Shown: positions 30,482-38,839, counted from the stretch's first letter. The stretch: 57,096 nt of DNA from CAYSWS01 sp964434935 (GCA_964434935.1 CAYSWS010000004.1:1-57096); one strand, 5' to 3'. Notes: generated by a model from the letters alone, not told the origin. A program made the numbers and translations.

Positions 30482-30917
30482 TCTGGTTAAACCAAAAAGC
30501 AAAACATCCGGTAAAAAAAGAGTGGGTAGGGGTTACGGCAGCGGAAAAGGTGGACATACTTCCGGTTTAGGTCAGAAGGGCCAAAAGTCCAGAGGCAAGG
30601 GCAACATACCGGCCGGTTTTGAAGGTGGCCAGGTTCCTCTGTTCAAGAAAATGCCTAAGATCTCGAGCTTTAAGGGCGTGAAACATAAAAGAATAGTGAC
30701 AGTGCCCTTGGTCAGTTTGAATAAATATAAAGATGGTGAGAAAGTCACCCCAGAATCTCTTTTGAAAAAAGGCATCATCATCCGACTTCCCAGAGATGGT
30801 GTTAAAATATTGGGTAATGGGGCACTTCATAAAAAACTTGAGATAGAGGGCTTTTTGCTGACTAAAGGGGCGCGGGATAGAATCATTAGCTCAGAATCAA
30901 AAATAATTGAATCTTAA
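30468..30917 (+). CDS. rplO: 50S ribosomal protein L15
   Basis: 149 residues. The glycine/lysine-rich start (KRVGRGYGSGKGGHTSGLGQKGQKSR, about residues 18-43) and GFEGGQVPLFKKMPKI are signatures. The C-terminal half has the expected KGIIIRLPRDGVKILGNG. Overlaps rpsE by 14 bases and ends two bases before secY, suggesting strict translational coupling. Confidence 0.97.
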   Translation: MRLHNLVKPKSKTSGKKRVGRGYGSGKGGHTSGLGQKGQKSRGKGNIPAGFEGGQVPLFKKMPKISSFKGVKHKRIVTVPLVSLNKYKDGEKVTPESLLKKGIIIRLPRDGVKILGNGALHKKLEIEGFLLTKGARDRIISSESKIIES

Positions 30918-30919
30918 AC

Positions 30920-32176
30920 ATGTTAAAGCTACTTAAAAACGAAGAGATCAGAAAGAAGATCCTATTTTCATTATTGGCCATAGTTGTTTTTAGAACCCTA
31001 GCCCACGTTCCTGTTCCCGGAGTGGACCTACGCGCGGTAAGATCTTATTTGAGTAGCAGTGCTATTTTTGGTATGTTCGATCTCTTCAGTGGCGGCGGTT
31101 TTCAGAACTTTTCCATTGTCACCTTGGGTTTAGGGCCTTATATTAACGCTTCTATCATCTTGCAGTTGTTTGGGAAAGTAATTCCTGCATTGGACGAGCT
31201 GCAAAAAGAAGGTGAGGCCGGCAGAGAAAAACTGAATATGTATACTAAGCTTCTTACCGTGCCCTTGTCCCTGATCCAAGCATATGGCGTTTACTTTTTG
31301 TTAAGTAAACAGAGTGTTATCACCTCACTTGGTGTTATGGACCTAGTCGTGCTCCTGCTGGCGCAAGTAGGTGGTTCCATGATCTTGATCTGGTTAGGAG
31401 ATCTAGTGACTGAGTATGGAGTGGGCCAAGGAATCTCCCTGCTCATATTTGTGGGTATAATAAGCCGTTTGCCTCAAGGGGTTCTCAGTCTGGTCTCGCT
31501 CTTGGATAAATACAGCCTTGTGGCTTTGCTGGCTCTCCTGGGTGCGACAGTCTTGATAATTATGGCCATAGTTCTGGTTAATGAGGGTACTAGAAATATT
31601 CCCATAGAATATGGTAGAAGAGGGGTCCGATCTCAGAAAGTAACAAACTTCTTACCTATAAAAATAAATCAAGCCGGTGTCATTCCCATTATATTTGCTG
31701 TTTCTTTGGTTTTAGTGCCCTCACTGGTAAGCGGACCGTTACTGGCCACATCGTCCGCATTCCTCAAGACCCTGGGAAGCTTCCTGGCTAAGAATTTTTC
31801 ATCAGGCTCCGTTGTCTATAATATGTTCTATTTTATGCTGGTTTTTGGTTTTACTTTCTTTTACACCTTTATGCAGTTCGATCCGGTGAAGATCGCCGAT
31901 GACGTGAAAAAAAGAGGCGGCTTCATCCCCGGTATAAGACCGGGCAGGGCAACAGCTGATTATCTGAGAAAGATAGTTATCAGATTGACGCTAGTGGGAG
32001 CCATATTTTTGGGCACCATAGCCATTCTGCCTTATATCATTCAGTCGTTCACAGGACTTACTAGATTAGCCATAGGTGGAACGGGTATACTTATAGTAGT
32101 ATCAGTGGTTCTGGAGACCATTCGTCAAGTGGAGTCCATGATGGTGACCAGGAACTACCAAAGCTTTTTACAATAA
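30920..32176 (+). CDS. secY: Preprotein translocase subunit SecY
   Basis: 418 residues, about ten membrane helices. The protein-conducting channel in the inner membrane. Signatures include VFRTLAHVPVPGVD (about 17-30), the FSIVTLGLGPYINASIILQL segment (about 65-84), GQGISLLIFVGIISRLPQG (about 173-191), GVIPIIFAVSLVLVPSL (about 248-264) and the cytoplasmic KKRGGFIPGIRPGRATADYL loop (about 331-350). It closes the ribosomal operon. After it come ybaB and adk instead of infA, rpmJ, rpsM, rpsK, rpsD and rpoA. Confidence 0.98.
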   Translation: MLKLLKNEEIRKKILFSLLAIVVFRTLAHVPVPGVDLRAVRSYLSSSAIFGMFDLFSGGGFQNFSIVTLGLGPYINASIILQLFGKVIPALDELQKEGEAGREKLNMYTKLLTVPLSLIQAYGVYFLLSKQSVITSLGVMDLVVLLLAQVGGSMILIWLGDLVTEYGVGQGISLLIFVGIISRLPQGVLSLVSLLDKYSLVALLALLGATVLIIMAIVLVNEGTRNIPIEYGRRGVRSQKVTNFLPIKINQAGVIPIIFAVSLVLVPSLVSGPLLATSSAFLKTLGSFLAKNFSSGSVVYNMFYFMLVFGFTFFYTFMQFDPVKIADDVKKRGGFIPGIRPGRATADYLRKIVIRLTLVGAIFLGTIAILPYIIQSFTGLTRLAIGGTGILIVVSVVLETIRQVESMMVTRNYQSFLQ

Positions 32177-32180
32177 AAAT

Positions 32181-32444
32181 ATGATAAATCCAAAAGAACT
32201 TTATCGATTAAGAAAAGAGCAGTCCAAGCTGCAAAAACAAATGGAGCAGATATTTGCCACAGTTGAGAAGCAGGATGTCAAAGTGGTGGTGAGAGGTGAT
32301 AGGAAAATAGAAGCCATTTATATTGAAGGCGAAGAGCAGAAGGATCTGAGAGATATGATCAACGACGCCATCAAAGATGTCAACAAAAAAGTGGAAAAGC
32401 AACTCAGGGGCCAATTAAGCGAACTAGGTTTTCCCGGTTTATAA
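32181..32444 (+). CDS. ybaB: YbaB/EbfC-family DNA-binding protein
   Basis: 87 residues. A long N-terminal helix (LYRLRKEQSKLQKQMEQIFATVEKQ) is followed by a short beta-sheet (VKVVVRGDRKIEAIYIEG) and a C-terminal helix ending with a glycine/proline-rich tail (ELGFPGL). This is the YbaB fold, which forms dimers and binds DNA as a nucleoid-associated protein. The usual dnaX and recR neighbours are absent; here it is between secY and adk, four bases after secY. Confidence 0.8.
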   Translation: MINPKELYRLRKEQSKLQKQMEQIFATVEKQDVKVVVRGDRKIEAIYIEGEEQKDLRDMINDAIKDVNKKVEKQLRGQLSELGFPGL

Positions 32445-32448
32445 CTAT

Positions 32449-33066
32449 ATGGTCATTTTATTGATCGGACCTCCGGCCAGCGGAAAAGGCACCATAGGCA
32501 AAATGCTCAGCCAGTATCTGGGTTTGTCTCTGGTAAGTTTAGGTAAGATACTCAGAGAGATTCCTCAGGATTCCCTATGGCACGAACCTATCCAGCAGGC
32601 CATGGAGCAGGGAGAGCTAGCCTCAAACAGCATTTTGGGAGGTTTTTTAACAGAGATAGTTAAGGATTCCCGTTACGAGAGCGGTTATGTACTAGACGGT
32701 TGGTTAAGGCAAATGTCCGATCTGGAGTTTTTCGATCCCAAACCTGACCTGGTACTTTTTCTTAATGTTTCATTTGAGACTTCCCTGGAGAGAACGTTAT
32801 CCAGAAGGATCTGCGAGCAGGGTGGGCATACTTACAATCTCATTTCCAACCCACCGCAGAAGGAAGGTATATGTGATGTTGACGGCAGCCGTCTGGTGAG
32901 TCGCGATGACGACACCGAGGAAGTACTTAAACATAGATGGCAGATCTTTACACAGAGAACTGTGGAAGTCATTGAACATTACAAAGCCAAAGGCGTTGTT
33001 AAAGAGATCTCAGCCGAAGGAACTCCAGAAAGCATATTTAAACAAGTAAAAGATAAGATGCTATAA
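32449..33066 (+). CDS. adk: Adenylate kinase
   Basis: 205 residues. It interconverts ATP + AMP and two ADP. P-loop GPPASGKGTIGKML (7-20), the AMP-site segment SLGKILREI, the DGWLR motif (family DGFPR, about 84-88) and the lid RRICEQGGHTYNLISNPPQKEG followed by CDVDGSRLVSRDDDTEEVLKHR are present. Of the four lid cysteines in zinc-type enzymes only two remain (positions two and four read Gly and Asp), so a zinc site is doubtful. Placement next to secY is common for adk. The CAP gene's promoter overlaps its last codons. Confidence 0.9.
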   Translation: MVILLIGPPASGKGTIGKMLSQYLGLSLVSLGKILREIPQDSLWHEPIQQAMEQGELASNSILGGFLTEIVKDSRYESGYVLDGWLRQMSDLEFFDPKPDLVLFLNVSFETSLERTLSRRICEQGGHTYNLISNPPQKEGICDVDGSRLVSRDDDTEEVLKHRWQIFTQRTVEVIEHYKAKGVVKEISAEGTPESIFKQVKDKML

Positions 33067-33067
33067 T
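33059..33067 (+). promoter_or_regulatory. Extended -10 promoter of CAP gene, near-leaderless
   Basis: TGCTATAAT (TG, one base, TATAAT) spans the adk stop codon and ends 8 bases before the ATG at 33076. The mRNA leader would be zero to two bases. Confidence 0.5.
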
Positions 33068-33075
33068 TTTTACTA

Positions 33076-34053
33076 ATGAGAGCTTATCTGCCGGATTCGA
33101 CAAGCGGTATAGAAAAATACCAATTTATCTATCATTTTATACCCCACAAAGAGCATAAAAGTAGAGCCAGGCTGTTGTCTCACGGGGCCTTGATATCATA
33201 CAGCTTTGTTCTGGTGGTATTTGCCGTGTTGATAAGATTCCTACCGGCTTTTGCTCCGGGGGTCCTGGGCTATGCCTCAGATATCAACGTCAGCGACCTC
33301 TTGAGATATACAAATGAAAGACGGGCTAAAGTGGGCTTGAGGCCCCTTTCCTTGAACAAGGAGCTGAATGATGCGGCATATAAAAAGGCCAACGATATGT
33401 TCAAAGTTGGTTACTGGGCTCATGTTTCTCCTTTGGGAACAAAGCCTTGGGATTTTGTTCTCAACGAAGGTTACGATTATATATATGCCGGTGAAAATCT
33501 GGCTAAGAATTTTTCCAATTCTGAGGATGTGGTACAAGCTTGGTACGATTCGCCCACGCATCGGGAGAACCTGCTTAGTCCCAATTATGATGATATGGGT
33601 TTTGCCATTGTGAATGGTGTACTGGATGGCTACGAAACCACCATTGTGGTGCAGATGTTCGGACGGTTAAGGGCACCAACGCAATTGGCAGCCGTGAACG
33701 AAATCAGCGAAGGCTTTCCTAGTACACAAGTACCCATAACCGAACCGGAAGAAGTGGTACCTAAAGAAGCCGTAGAAGTGAAGAGTGCACCTGAGCCGGC
33801 GTTAGCCAACCTACAGTCAGGAACTCTCCCTGCGGCTGAGAAGGAAAAAGGTTTTGTGGACGTGAGAGCCGTTACCCAATCCATCACCATAGTGTTTGGT
33901 GGGTTTGTCACAGCCTTGCTGGGGGTTGATATATGGTATTCCAAAAAACACGGTATATTTAAGTTAACAGGACATACTCTGGCGCACCTGGCTTTTCTAC
34001 TGGTGGCCATTGCCAGTGTGATGTTGTCGGTATTTCCGGGGTCAGTACTATGA
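33076..34053 (+). CDS. Membrane protein with extracytoplasmic CAP (SCP/PR1) domain
   Basis: 325 residues. About 45 basic/polar residues precede a membrane helix (about 40-62). The CAP domain covers about 73-200: LLRYTNERRAKVGLRPLSLN, AHVSPLGTKPWDFV, YAGENLAKNF and WYDSPTHRENLLSPNYDDMGF are the canonical CAP motifs with the paired histidines and glutamates. A proline/glutamate linker follows (about 205-260), and two further helices lie at the C-terminus. Bacterial CAP proteins (YkwD-like) are secreted proteins of mostly unknown function; some bind sterol, lipid or metal. It overlaps the next small membrane gene by four bases, so the pair probably works together. Confidence 0.85.
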   Translation: MRAYLPDSTSGIEKYQFIYHFIPHKEHKSRARLLSHGALISYSFVLVVFAVLIRFLPAFAPGVLGYASDINVSDLLRYTNERRAKVGLRPLSLNKELNDAAYKKANDMFKVGYWAHVSPLGTKPWDFVLNEGYDYIYAGENLAKNFSNSEDVVQAWYDSPTHRENLLSPNYDDMGFAIVNGVLDGYETTIVVQMFGRLRAPTQLAAVNEISEGFPSTQVPITEPEEVVPKEAVEVKSAPEPALANLQSGTLPAAEKEKGFVDVRAVTQSITIVFGGFVTALLGVDIWYSKKHGIFKLTGHTLAHLAFLLVAIASVMLSVFPGSVL

Positions 34054-34307
34054 AACAAAGCAGTTATAAATTGATCGAATATACAATGCTCTTATTTGGT
34101 GTGATCATTTTTGCCCTATCTTTTTGGCAGAGTCGGCATCATGTTGGCCAGCAGATAATCATCACTGCCGGTGCCGCGGTCTTTTACGTTATATGGGGAC
34201 TCGTGCACCACTGGATGGAAAAAAGACTGACTTTAGAAATAGCCTTGGAGTACGTCCTCATGGGAGCGTTCACTTTCCTGCTTGTTTTAATTGCCCTTGG
34301 TGTTTAA
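34050..34307 (+). CDS. Small membrane protein (about three helices)
   Basis: 85 residues. Hydrophobic segments lie at about 9-25 (IEYTMLLFGVIIFALSF), 34-52 (IIITAGAAVFYVIWGLVHH) and 66-84 (YVLMGAFTFLLVLIALGV), with few other features. Histidines cluster in the loops (SRHHVGQQ, VHHWMEKR). No known family recognised. It begins within the stop codon of the CAP gene (ATGA), which implies translational coupling and a shared membrane role. Confidence 0.65.
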   Translation: MKQSSYKLIEYTMLLFGVIIFALSFWQSRHHVGQQIIITAGAAVFYVIWGLVHHWMEKRLTLEIALEYVLMGAFTFLLVLIALGV

Positions 34308-34310
34308 TAT
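34282..34310 (+). promoter_or_regulatory. Promoter of GT2-GtrA gene (TTGTTT-17-TAATAT)
   Basis: TTGTTT at 34282-34287 and TAATAT at 34305-34310 are 17 bases apart. The -10 box ends 9 bases before the ATG at 34320, so the leader would be about 3 bases. It begins the long glycan transcription unit. Confidence 0.5.
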
Positions 34311-34319
34311 TTACAAGCT

Positions 34320-35438
34320 ATGAAAGTCGTTGTTGTCATCCCGACCTATAATGAACGAGAAAATATAAAACTGCTCATCCCAGCCTTGTTCGAACAGTTC
34401 AAAAAACTTCCCCAACACGATATGCATATTCTGGTGGTGGACGGTAATTCCCCTGACGGTACGGCCAAGGAGGTGCTTGAATTTCAGGAAAAGAACACCA
34501 ATATACACTTACTTAAAGAGACGAATAAATCCGGGTTGGGTGCGGCCTACATTTATGGTTTTCAGTTTGCTGTAGAAAAGCTTGGAGCCGAAGTTCTGGT
34601 AGAAATGGACGCGGATTTTCAGCATGATCCCAAGGATCTGGTCAAGATGCTTAAGACTTTTGATGAGGGGTACGATTATGTCATCGGTTCCAGATACGTA
34701 AAAGGCGGCAGTATTCCCAAGCAATGGGCGCTATATAGAAAATTATTGAGTTTGGGAGGCAGCCTGTTCACAAAAATTGTGCTTGGGATATACGATATCA
34801 ATGACTTCACCACCGGATTCAAGGTATCCAGAGTGCACGGCTTTGTCGATAAGATAGATCTTAGTGAGGTCAACTCATCTGGTTTTGCCTATAAAATAGA
34901 CCTGCTGTATAAAATGCATAACCTAGGCGCCAGGATGGTTGAAGTGCCGATCAAGTTTGGTCTGCGGGATAGGGGCGATTCCAAAATGGAGAAAGACAAC
35001 ATGCTGGATTCTTTAAGGGTAGTGCTACTGCTGAGGTACCGCAAAAGCCAAAGTTTTTTCAAGTTCATTGTGGTTGGCTTTGCTGGTTTGTTCACGGACA
35101 GTGGACTTTTTACCATATTAAGGTTGACCCCCTTAGCTTCGGCTTATGCCAGTGCCACTTCCGGTTTTATCGCCATGGTCACGACGTTCGCTTTGAATAA
35201 TGTATGGAGTTTTAAAGAACGAAAACTTGAAGGTACTAAGAAAAAGGCCACCAGCTTTATGGTCTACTTTGCCTCTTCTTACATACCAATTATTTTTCGA
35301 TCTTGGCTCATAAGCCTTTCTGTTTCACACTATGGCGATAAGGCCCTTGTAGCTTACAGCGCTTTTTTTGTAGGCATAGTGGTTGGTTTGATCTGGAATT
35401 ATACTGTTTACAGCCGCGTGATTTGGAAAAAGAAATAG
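34320..35438 (+). CDS. Polyprenol-phosphate mannose synthase-like GT2 fused to GtrA domain
   Basis: 372 residues. The N-terminal GT2 domain (about 1-235) has VVVIPTYNERENIK, VVDGNSPDGTA, a DAD catalytic motif in VEMDADFQHDP (about 95-105) and the GSRYVKGG segment typical of dolichol-phosphate mannose synthases. Residues about 243-370 form four membrane helices of the GtrA family (FFKFIVVGFAGLFTDSGLF, TFALNNVWSFKER, WNYTVYSRVIWKKK). It should load mannose or a similar sugar onto a polyprenyl phosphate and help flip the product, providing donors for the GT-C enzymes downstream. This fusion is known in other bacteria and archaea. Confidence 0.88.
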   Translation: MKVVVVIPTYNERENIKLLIPALFEQFKKLPQHDMHILVVDGNSPDGTAKEVLEFQEKNTNIHLLKETNKSGLGAAYIYGFQFAVEKLGAEVLVEMDADFQHDPKDLVKMLKTFDEGYDYVIGSRYVKGGSIPKQWALYRKLLSLGGSLFTKIVLGIYDINDFTTGFKVSRVHGFVDKIDLSEVNSSGFAYKIDLLYKMHNLGARMVEVPIKFGLRDRGDSKMEKDNMLDSLRVVLLLRYRKSQSFFKFIVVGFAGLFTDSGLFTILRLTPLASAYASATSGFIAMVTTFALNNVWSFKERKLEGTKKKATSFMVYFASSYIPIIFRSWLISLSVSHYGDKALVAYSAFFVGIVVGLIWNYTVYSRVIWKKK

Positions 35439-35451
35439 TTATTTGTAAAAT
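35423..35451 (+). promoter_or_regulatory. Putative promoter before ALG5-like gene
   Basis: TTGGAA (35423-35428), 17 bases, TAAAAT (35446-35451). Predicted start near 35458, about 12 bases before the ATG at 35470. It overlaps the last codons of the preceding gene. Confidence 0.4.
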
Positions 35452-35469
35452 ATGGTGTAGTTTAAATAT

Positions 35470-36225
35470 ATGTACGAATTTTCGATCATCATACCGGCTT
35501 ACAATGAAGCGGATAAAATAATTCCTACCCTCACCCAAGTCCTCACTTTTATGAGAAATTACTCCGATTCTTTTGAAGTGATAGCTGTGGATGACGGCAG
35601 TGATGATAATACGGCGGATCTGATAGAGAACTACACACACGAAAATCCGGAAATAAAGATCATGAGAAATTCTCATAAGGGGAAGGGTCCTTCAGTTTGG
35701 TCAGGCATGATGAAAGCTGAAGGCAGATACATTTACATGGCAGATGCTGATCTTTCCACGCCCATTGATGAGTTGAAAAAGTTAATGCCCTGGATCATTG
35801 AACACGGTTTTGATATTGTTATTGCCTCCAGAGAAGGCATAGGCGCCAGCAGGGTCAATGAGCCCCATTATAGGCATTTGATGGGGAGGTTTTTTAATTA
35901 CTTAGTACAAATGGTAGCCTTGCCGGGAATAAAAGATTCGCAATGCGGGTTCAAGCTTTTTACCAAGAGGGCTGCTAAAGAGATCTTTAAGAAGTTGTCG
36001 ATATACGGTAAAGAGGCCAAGGAGCAGAAAAAGGGTTACATGGGCGCCTTTGACGTTGAGGTCCTTTATCTGGCCAGAAAAATGGGTTTCAAGATAAAAG
36101 AAGTTTCCGTGACCTGGACTTATGTGAAAACTAGTAGATTGAACCCCCTGAGCGATTCCATTAAAATGGTAAGGGATGTTCTAAAAGTTCGTGTGAACGA
36201 TATGAGAGGCTTGTACAAAGTATAA
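35470..36225 (+). CDS. ALG5-like polyprenol-phosphate glucosyltransferase (GT2)
   Basis: 251 residues. IIIPAYNEADKIIPTL, VDDGSDDNTAD, RNSHKGKGPSVWSGM, the catalytic MADADLSTP (about 92-100) and DSQCGFKLFTKRAA (about 157-170) are the signature set of dolichyl-phosphate beta-glucosyltransferase (ALG5) and its bacterial relatives. It is soluble or peripheral, with no GtrA part. Sugar identity (glucose or another hexose) is not decided by the sequence. Confidence 0.85.
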   Translation: MYEFSIIIPAYNEADKIIPTLTQVLTFMRNYSDSFEVIAVDDGSDDNTADLIENYTHENPEIKIMRNSHKGKGPSVWSGMMKAEGRYIYMADADLSTPIDELKKLMPWIIEHGFDIVIASREGIGASRVNEPHYRHLMGRFFNYLVQMVALPGIKDSQCGFKLFTKRAAKEIFKKLSIYGKEAKEQKKGYMGAFDVEVLYLARKMGFKIKEVSVTWTYVKTSRLNPLSDSIKMVRDVLKVRVNDMRGLYKV

Positions 36226-36253
36226 GTTTTCTGCCCGGAAGGAGTTTCCATTA

Positions 36254-37624
36254 ATGAATGTTGCAGTTATAGGTACAGGATATATAGGTTTGGTAGGCGC
36301 AGCCGTGTTTGCCGATTGGGGTCATAAAGTTACCGGCATTGATATCGATGAAAAAAAGATAGCCAAGATCTCATCAGGGGAAATGCCTATTTACGAACCC
36401 GGTTTATCGGAATTAGTGCTGGAAAATATTGAAAACGGCAGATTGGAATTTACCACCTCATTGCCCCAAGGAATAAAAAATGCTGAAGTCGTTTTTATTT
36501 GTGTGGGTACTCCTCAAGGTGAAGACGGAGCGGCTGATCTAACTGCTGTGTGGTCAGTGGCCAAGGAGATAGGCAAGCATCTGGATGGGTATAAAGTGAT
36601 CGTGGTGAAGAGCACGGTGCCCGTTCGCACCAATGAAAGGGTTAAGCAGATCATTTCCGAAAATCTTAAAACAGAAACAGTCTTTGATGTGGTCTCCAAT
36701 CCGGAATTTTTAAGAGAAGGCAGCTCTATCGAGGATATGCAAAACACTGATAGAACTGTGGTGGGATTCGATTCCGAAAGAGCCCTCAATGTTATGAAGG
36801 AGCTCTACGCCGCCGTGGAAGCGCCTCTAGTTGAGTGTGATTACAGGTCTGCAGAAATGATCAAATACGCCTCCAATGCCTTTTTGGCCACCAAGATCTC
36901 GTTTATAAATGAAATAGGACAGCTATGCGAAAGGGCAGGAGCAGATGTGCAAGTGGTAGCTAAGGGTATGGGTTTGGATAGAAGGATCGGACCATATTTC
37001 TTACACGCTGGATTGGGTTATGGAGGAAGCTGCTTTCCTAAGGATGTGGCCGCCCTGTATAAGACCTCAACAGACCAAGCCTACGACTTTAAGCTTCTAA
37101 GAAGTGTCATGGAGGTGAACGGCATGCAGCGTAGCTATTTCATAAAAAAGATCAAATCTTATTTTGGCAACAATTTGTCTGATCGAACCATAGCCTGTTT
37201 GGGCCTATCTTTTAAAAGCAATACGGATGATATCAGAGAGTCAGTTTCCGTAGAGGTGATCAGGTTGTTAAGGGGGCTGGGGGCAAAGATCAGGGTTTAC
37301 GATCCTGAGGCCATGGTCAATTCCAAAAAGGAACTTGGTGAAAGCAACATCAAGTACTGTCTGGACGCCTATGAGGCCATGGAGCAAGCAGATGCCTTGT
37401 GCCTTCTTACGGAGTGGGACCAATTTAGAAAGTTGGATCTTACCAAAGTAAAACAGCTGTTAAAAAGCCCTGTCATCTTTGACGGCAGGAATTTGATGGA
37501 CAGAGATAAAGTGGAGAAAGCTGGTTTTACCTATTTTGCTGTAGGCAAGGTAACTAATGGCCTTATTGAACAGGACGAAAGACCAGTATATGCTATCTTA
37601 AGGAATGGACCAAAAAAGTCATAA
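36254..37624 (+). CDS. UDP-glucose/GDP-mannose 6-dehydrogenase family
   Basis: 456 residues. NAD-binding start VAVIGTGYIGLVGAAVFADWGHKV (residues 3-26), the central VSNPEFLREGSSIEDM (about 148-163), the catalytic cysteine in YGGSCFPKDVAAL (about 256-268) and a C-terminal UDP-binding domain. It oxidises C6 of a nucleotide sugar, usually making UDP-glucuronate from UDP-glucose; GDP-mannose is an alternative in the same family. The product would be an acidic sugar for the surface glycan. GGAAGGAG precedes the ATG, the best Shine-Dalgarno site in this region. It overlaps the next GT by 20 bases. Confidence 0.92.
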   Translation: MNVAVIGTGYIGLVGAAVFADWGHKVTGIDIDEKKIAKISSGEMPIYEPGLSELVLENIENGRLEFTTSLPQGIKNAEVVFICVGTPQGEDGAADLTAVWSVAKEIGKHLDGYKVIVVKSTVPVRTNERVKQIISENLKTETVFDVVSNPEFLREGSSIEDMQNTDRTVVGFDSERALNVMKELYAAVEAPLVECDYRSAEMIKYASNAFLATKISFINEIGQLCERAGADVQVVAKGMGLDRRIGPYFLHAGLGYGGSCFPKDVAALYKTSTDQAYDFKLLRSVMEVNGMQRSYFIKKIKSYFGNNLSDRTIACLGLSFKSNTDDIRESVSVEVIRLLRGLGAKIRVYDPEAMVNSKKELGESNIKYCLDAYEAMEQADALCLLTEWDQFRKLDLTKVKQLLKSPVIFDGRNLMDRDKVEKAGFTYFAVGKVTNGLIEQDERPVYAILRNGPKKS

Positions 37625-38822
37625 GAAAAAGATTGTTATATTGATACCGGAGTTTCCTGTTCTGACCGAAACTTTTATTCAAAGAGACATTGTTAAGCTT
37701 GTCGAACTGGGGCACTTGGACATCTCGGTGCTGTATTTGAAAAAGGGCACAGGCGAGCTGGACGAAACCCTAAAACCAATCGCGCACAAAATAGGTCTAA
37801 ATATCATCGACGCCTTTTTCTCCCTTAAGTACCTGTTAATAAAAAAAGAGGAAATTAGGAGGATAAACCACATCCTCAAAGGGGACCTCACTAGGAGCAA
37901 TCTGAAGCGTTACTATTTACTGCTTAAAGCTTTAGGTTATGCCAATATCATAAAAAACTTCAAACCGGATGAGTTGCACATTCATTTTTATTCTGACTTT
38001 TCCACCATCGGTATGTTCTCCGCCATTATTTTGGGTGTGCCCTTTAGTATCAATGCTCATGCCCGTGACGTGTTCGAATATCCGCATCTGCCTAAATCCA
38101 AGGCCAATCTAGCTAAGTTTGTCACGGTGTGTAATAAAGCTGCCTATGATAGGTGCGCGGACATTTCTCAAGCCGTTGAGGATAAGATCCATCTGGTACA
38201 TCATGGGGTAGATCCGGAAACAGTATTTCCCGCCGGGCTGGCGGTTACCAAGGCTGATGTACCGATGATATTTATGGGCGGTACCAGGATCACTGAGAAA
38301 AAAGGTATTGAATATATGCTGCAAGCGTCAAAAATATTAAGGGAAAGACGTATCAGGCATAGAGTGGATCTGGTGGGTGTGGGTGAGGGGTATGCCGGTG
38401 TGCTGGAGAGAATAAAGGAGCTGGGTTTGGAAGATGTTTTCTTTTTGCATGGAAAGGGGAAAGGCTTGCCTTTTAGCGAGTTGGCCAAGTTCTACCTGGC
38501 GGCTGATATTTTTGTCCTGCCTTTAATAAAGGCCGAGAGCGGAGATGCAGACGGCATACCAAATGTGATCATAGAGGCTGCCTTGGCCAAGTTACCTATT
38601 ATAACCACTAACGCTGGTAGTGTGAGCGAACTTATAGAAGATAACGTTACGGGTATTGTCGTGCCGCAAAGAAATGCTGAGGTCTTAGCTACCAAGATAG
38701 AAAGCCTTATTTTCGATGATGAGAAAAAGAAAAGATTAGGCGAGTCCGTGTACAACAAAGCTCTGGTTATGTTTGATAGGGATAAGAACGTGGGAGAGCT
38801 AGAAAAACTACTTTTAAGATAA
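37605..38822 (+). CDS. GT4 family glycosyltransferase
   Basis: 405 residues, GT-B fold. Acceptor-side start VILIPEFPVLTETFIQRDIV (about 9-28) resembles colanic acid WcaL/AmsK-type transferases. The donor side has FMGGTRITEKKGIEYMLQA and the nucleotide-sugar site ADGIPNVIIEAALAKLPIITTN with the conserved glutamate (EX7E region). It probably adds one sugar to a lipid-linked chain on the cytoplasmic face. It starts within the dehydrogenase gene. Confidence 0.88.
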   Translation: MDQKSHKKKIVILIPEFPVLTETFIQRDIVKLVELGHLDISVLYLKKGTGELDETLKPIAHKIGLNIIDAFFSLKYLLIKKEEIRRINHILKGDLTRSNLKRYYLLLKALGYANIIKNFKPDELHIHFYSDFSTIGMFSAIILGVPFSINAHARDVFEYPHLPKSKANLAKFVTVCNKAAYDRCADISQAVEDKIHLVHHGVDPETVFPAGLAVTKADVPMIFMGGTRITEKKGIEYMLQASKILRERRIRHRVDLVGVGEGYAGVLERIKELGLEDVFFLHGKGKGLPFSELAKFYLAADIFVLPLIKAESGDADGIPNVIIEAALAKLPIITTNAGSVSELIEDNVTGIVVPQRNAEVLATKIESLIFDDEKKKRLGESVYNKALVMFDRDKNVGELEKLLLR

Positions 38823-38839
38823 TTAGCACTCCAATTTCT

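Noticed and set aside
30481..30500. Cryptic L30 gene near rpsE-rplO
   Set aside because: The two genes overlap by 14 bases and no L30-like frame is found on either side; it is absent, as usual for CPR.
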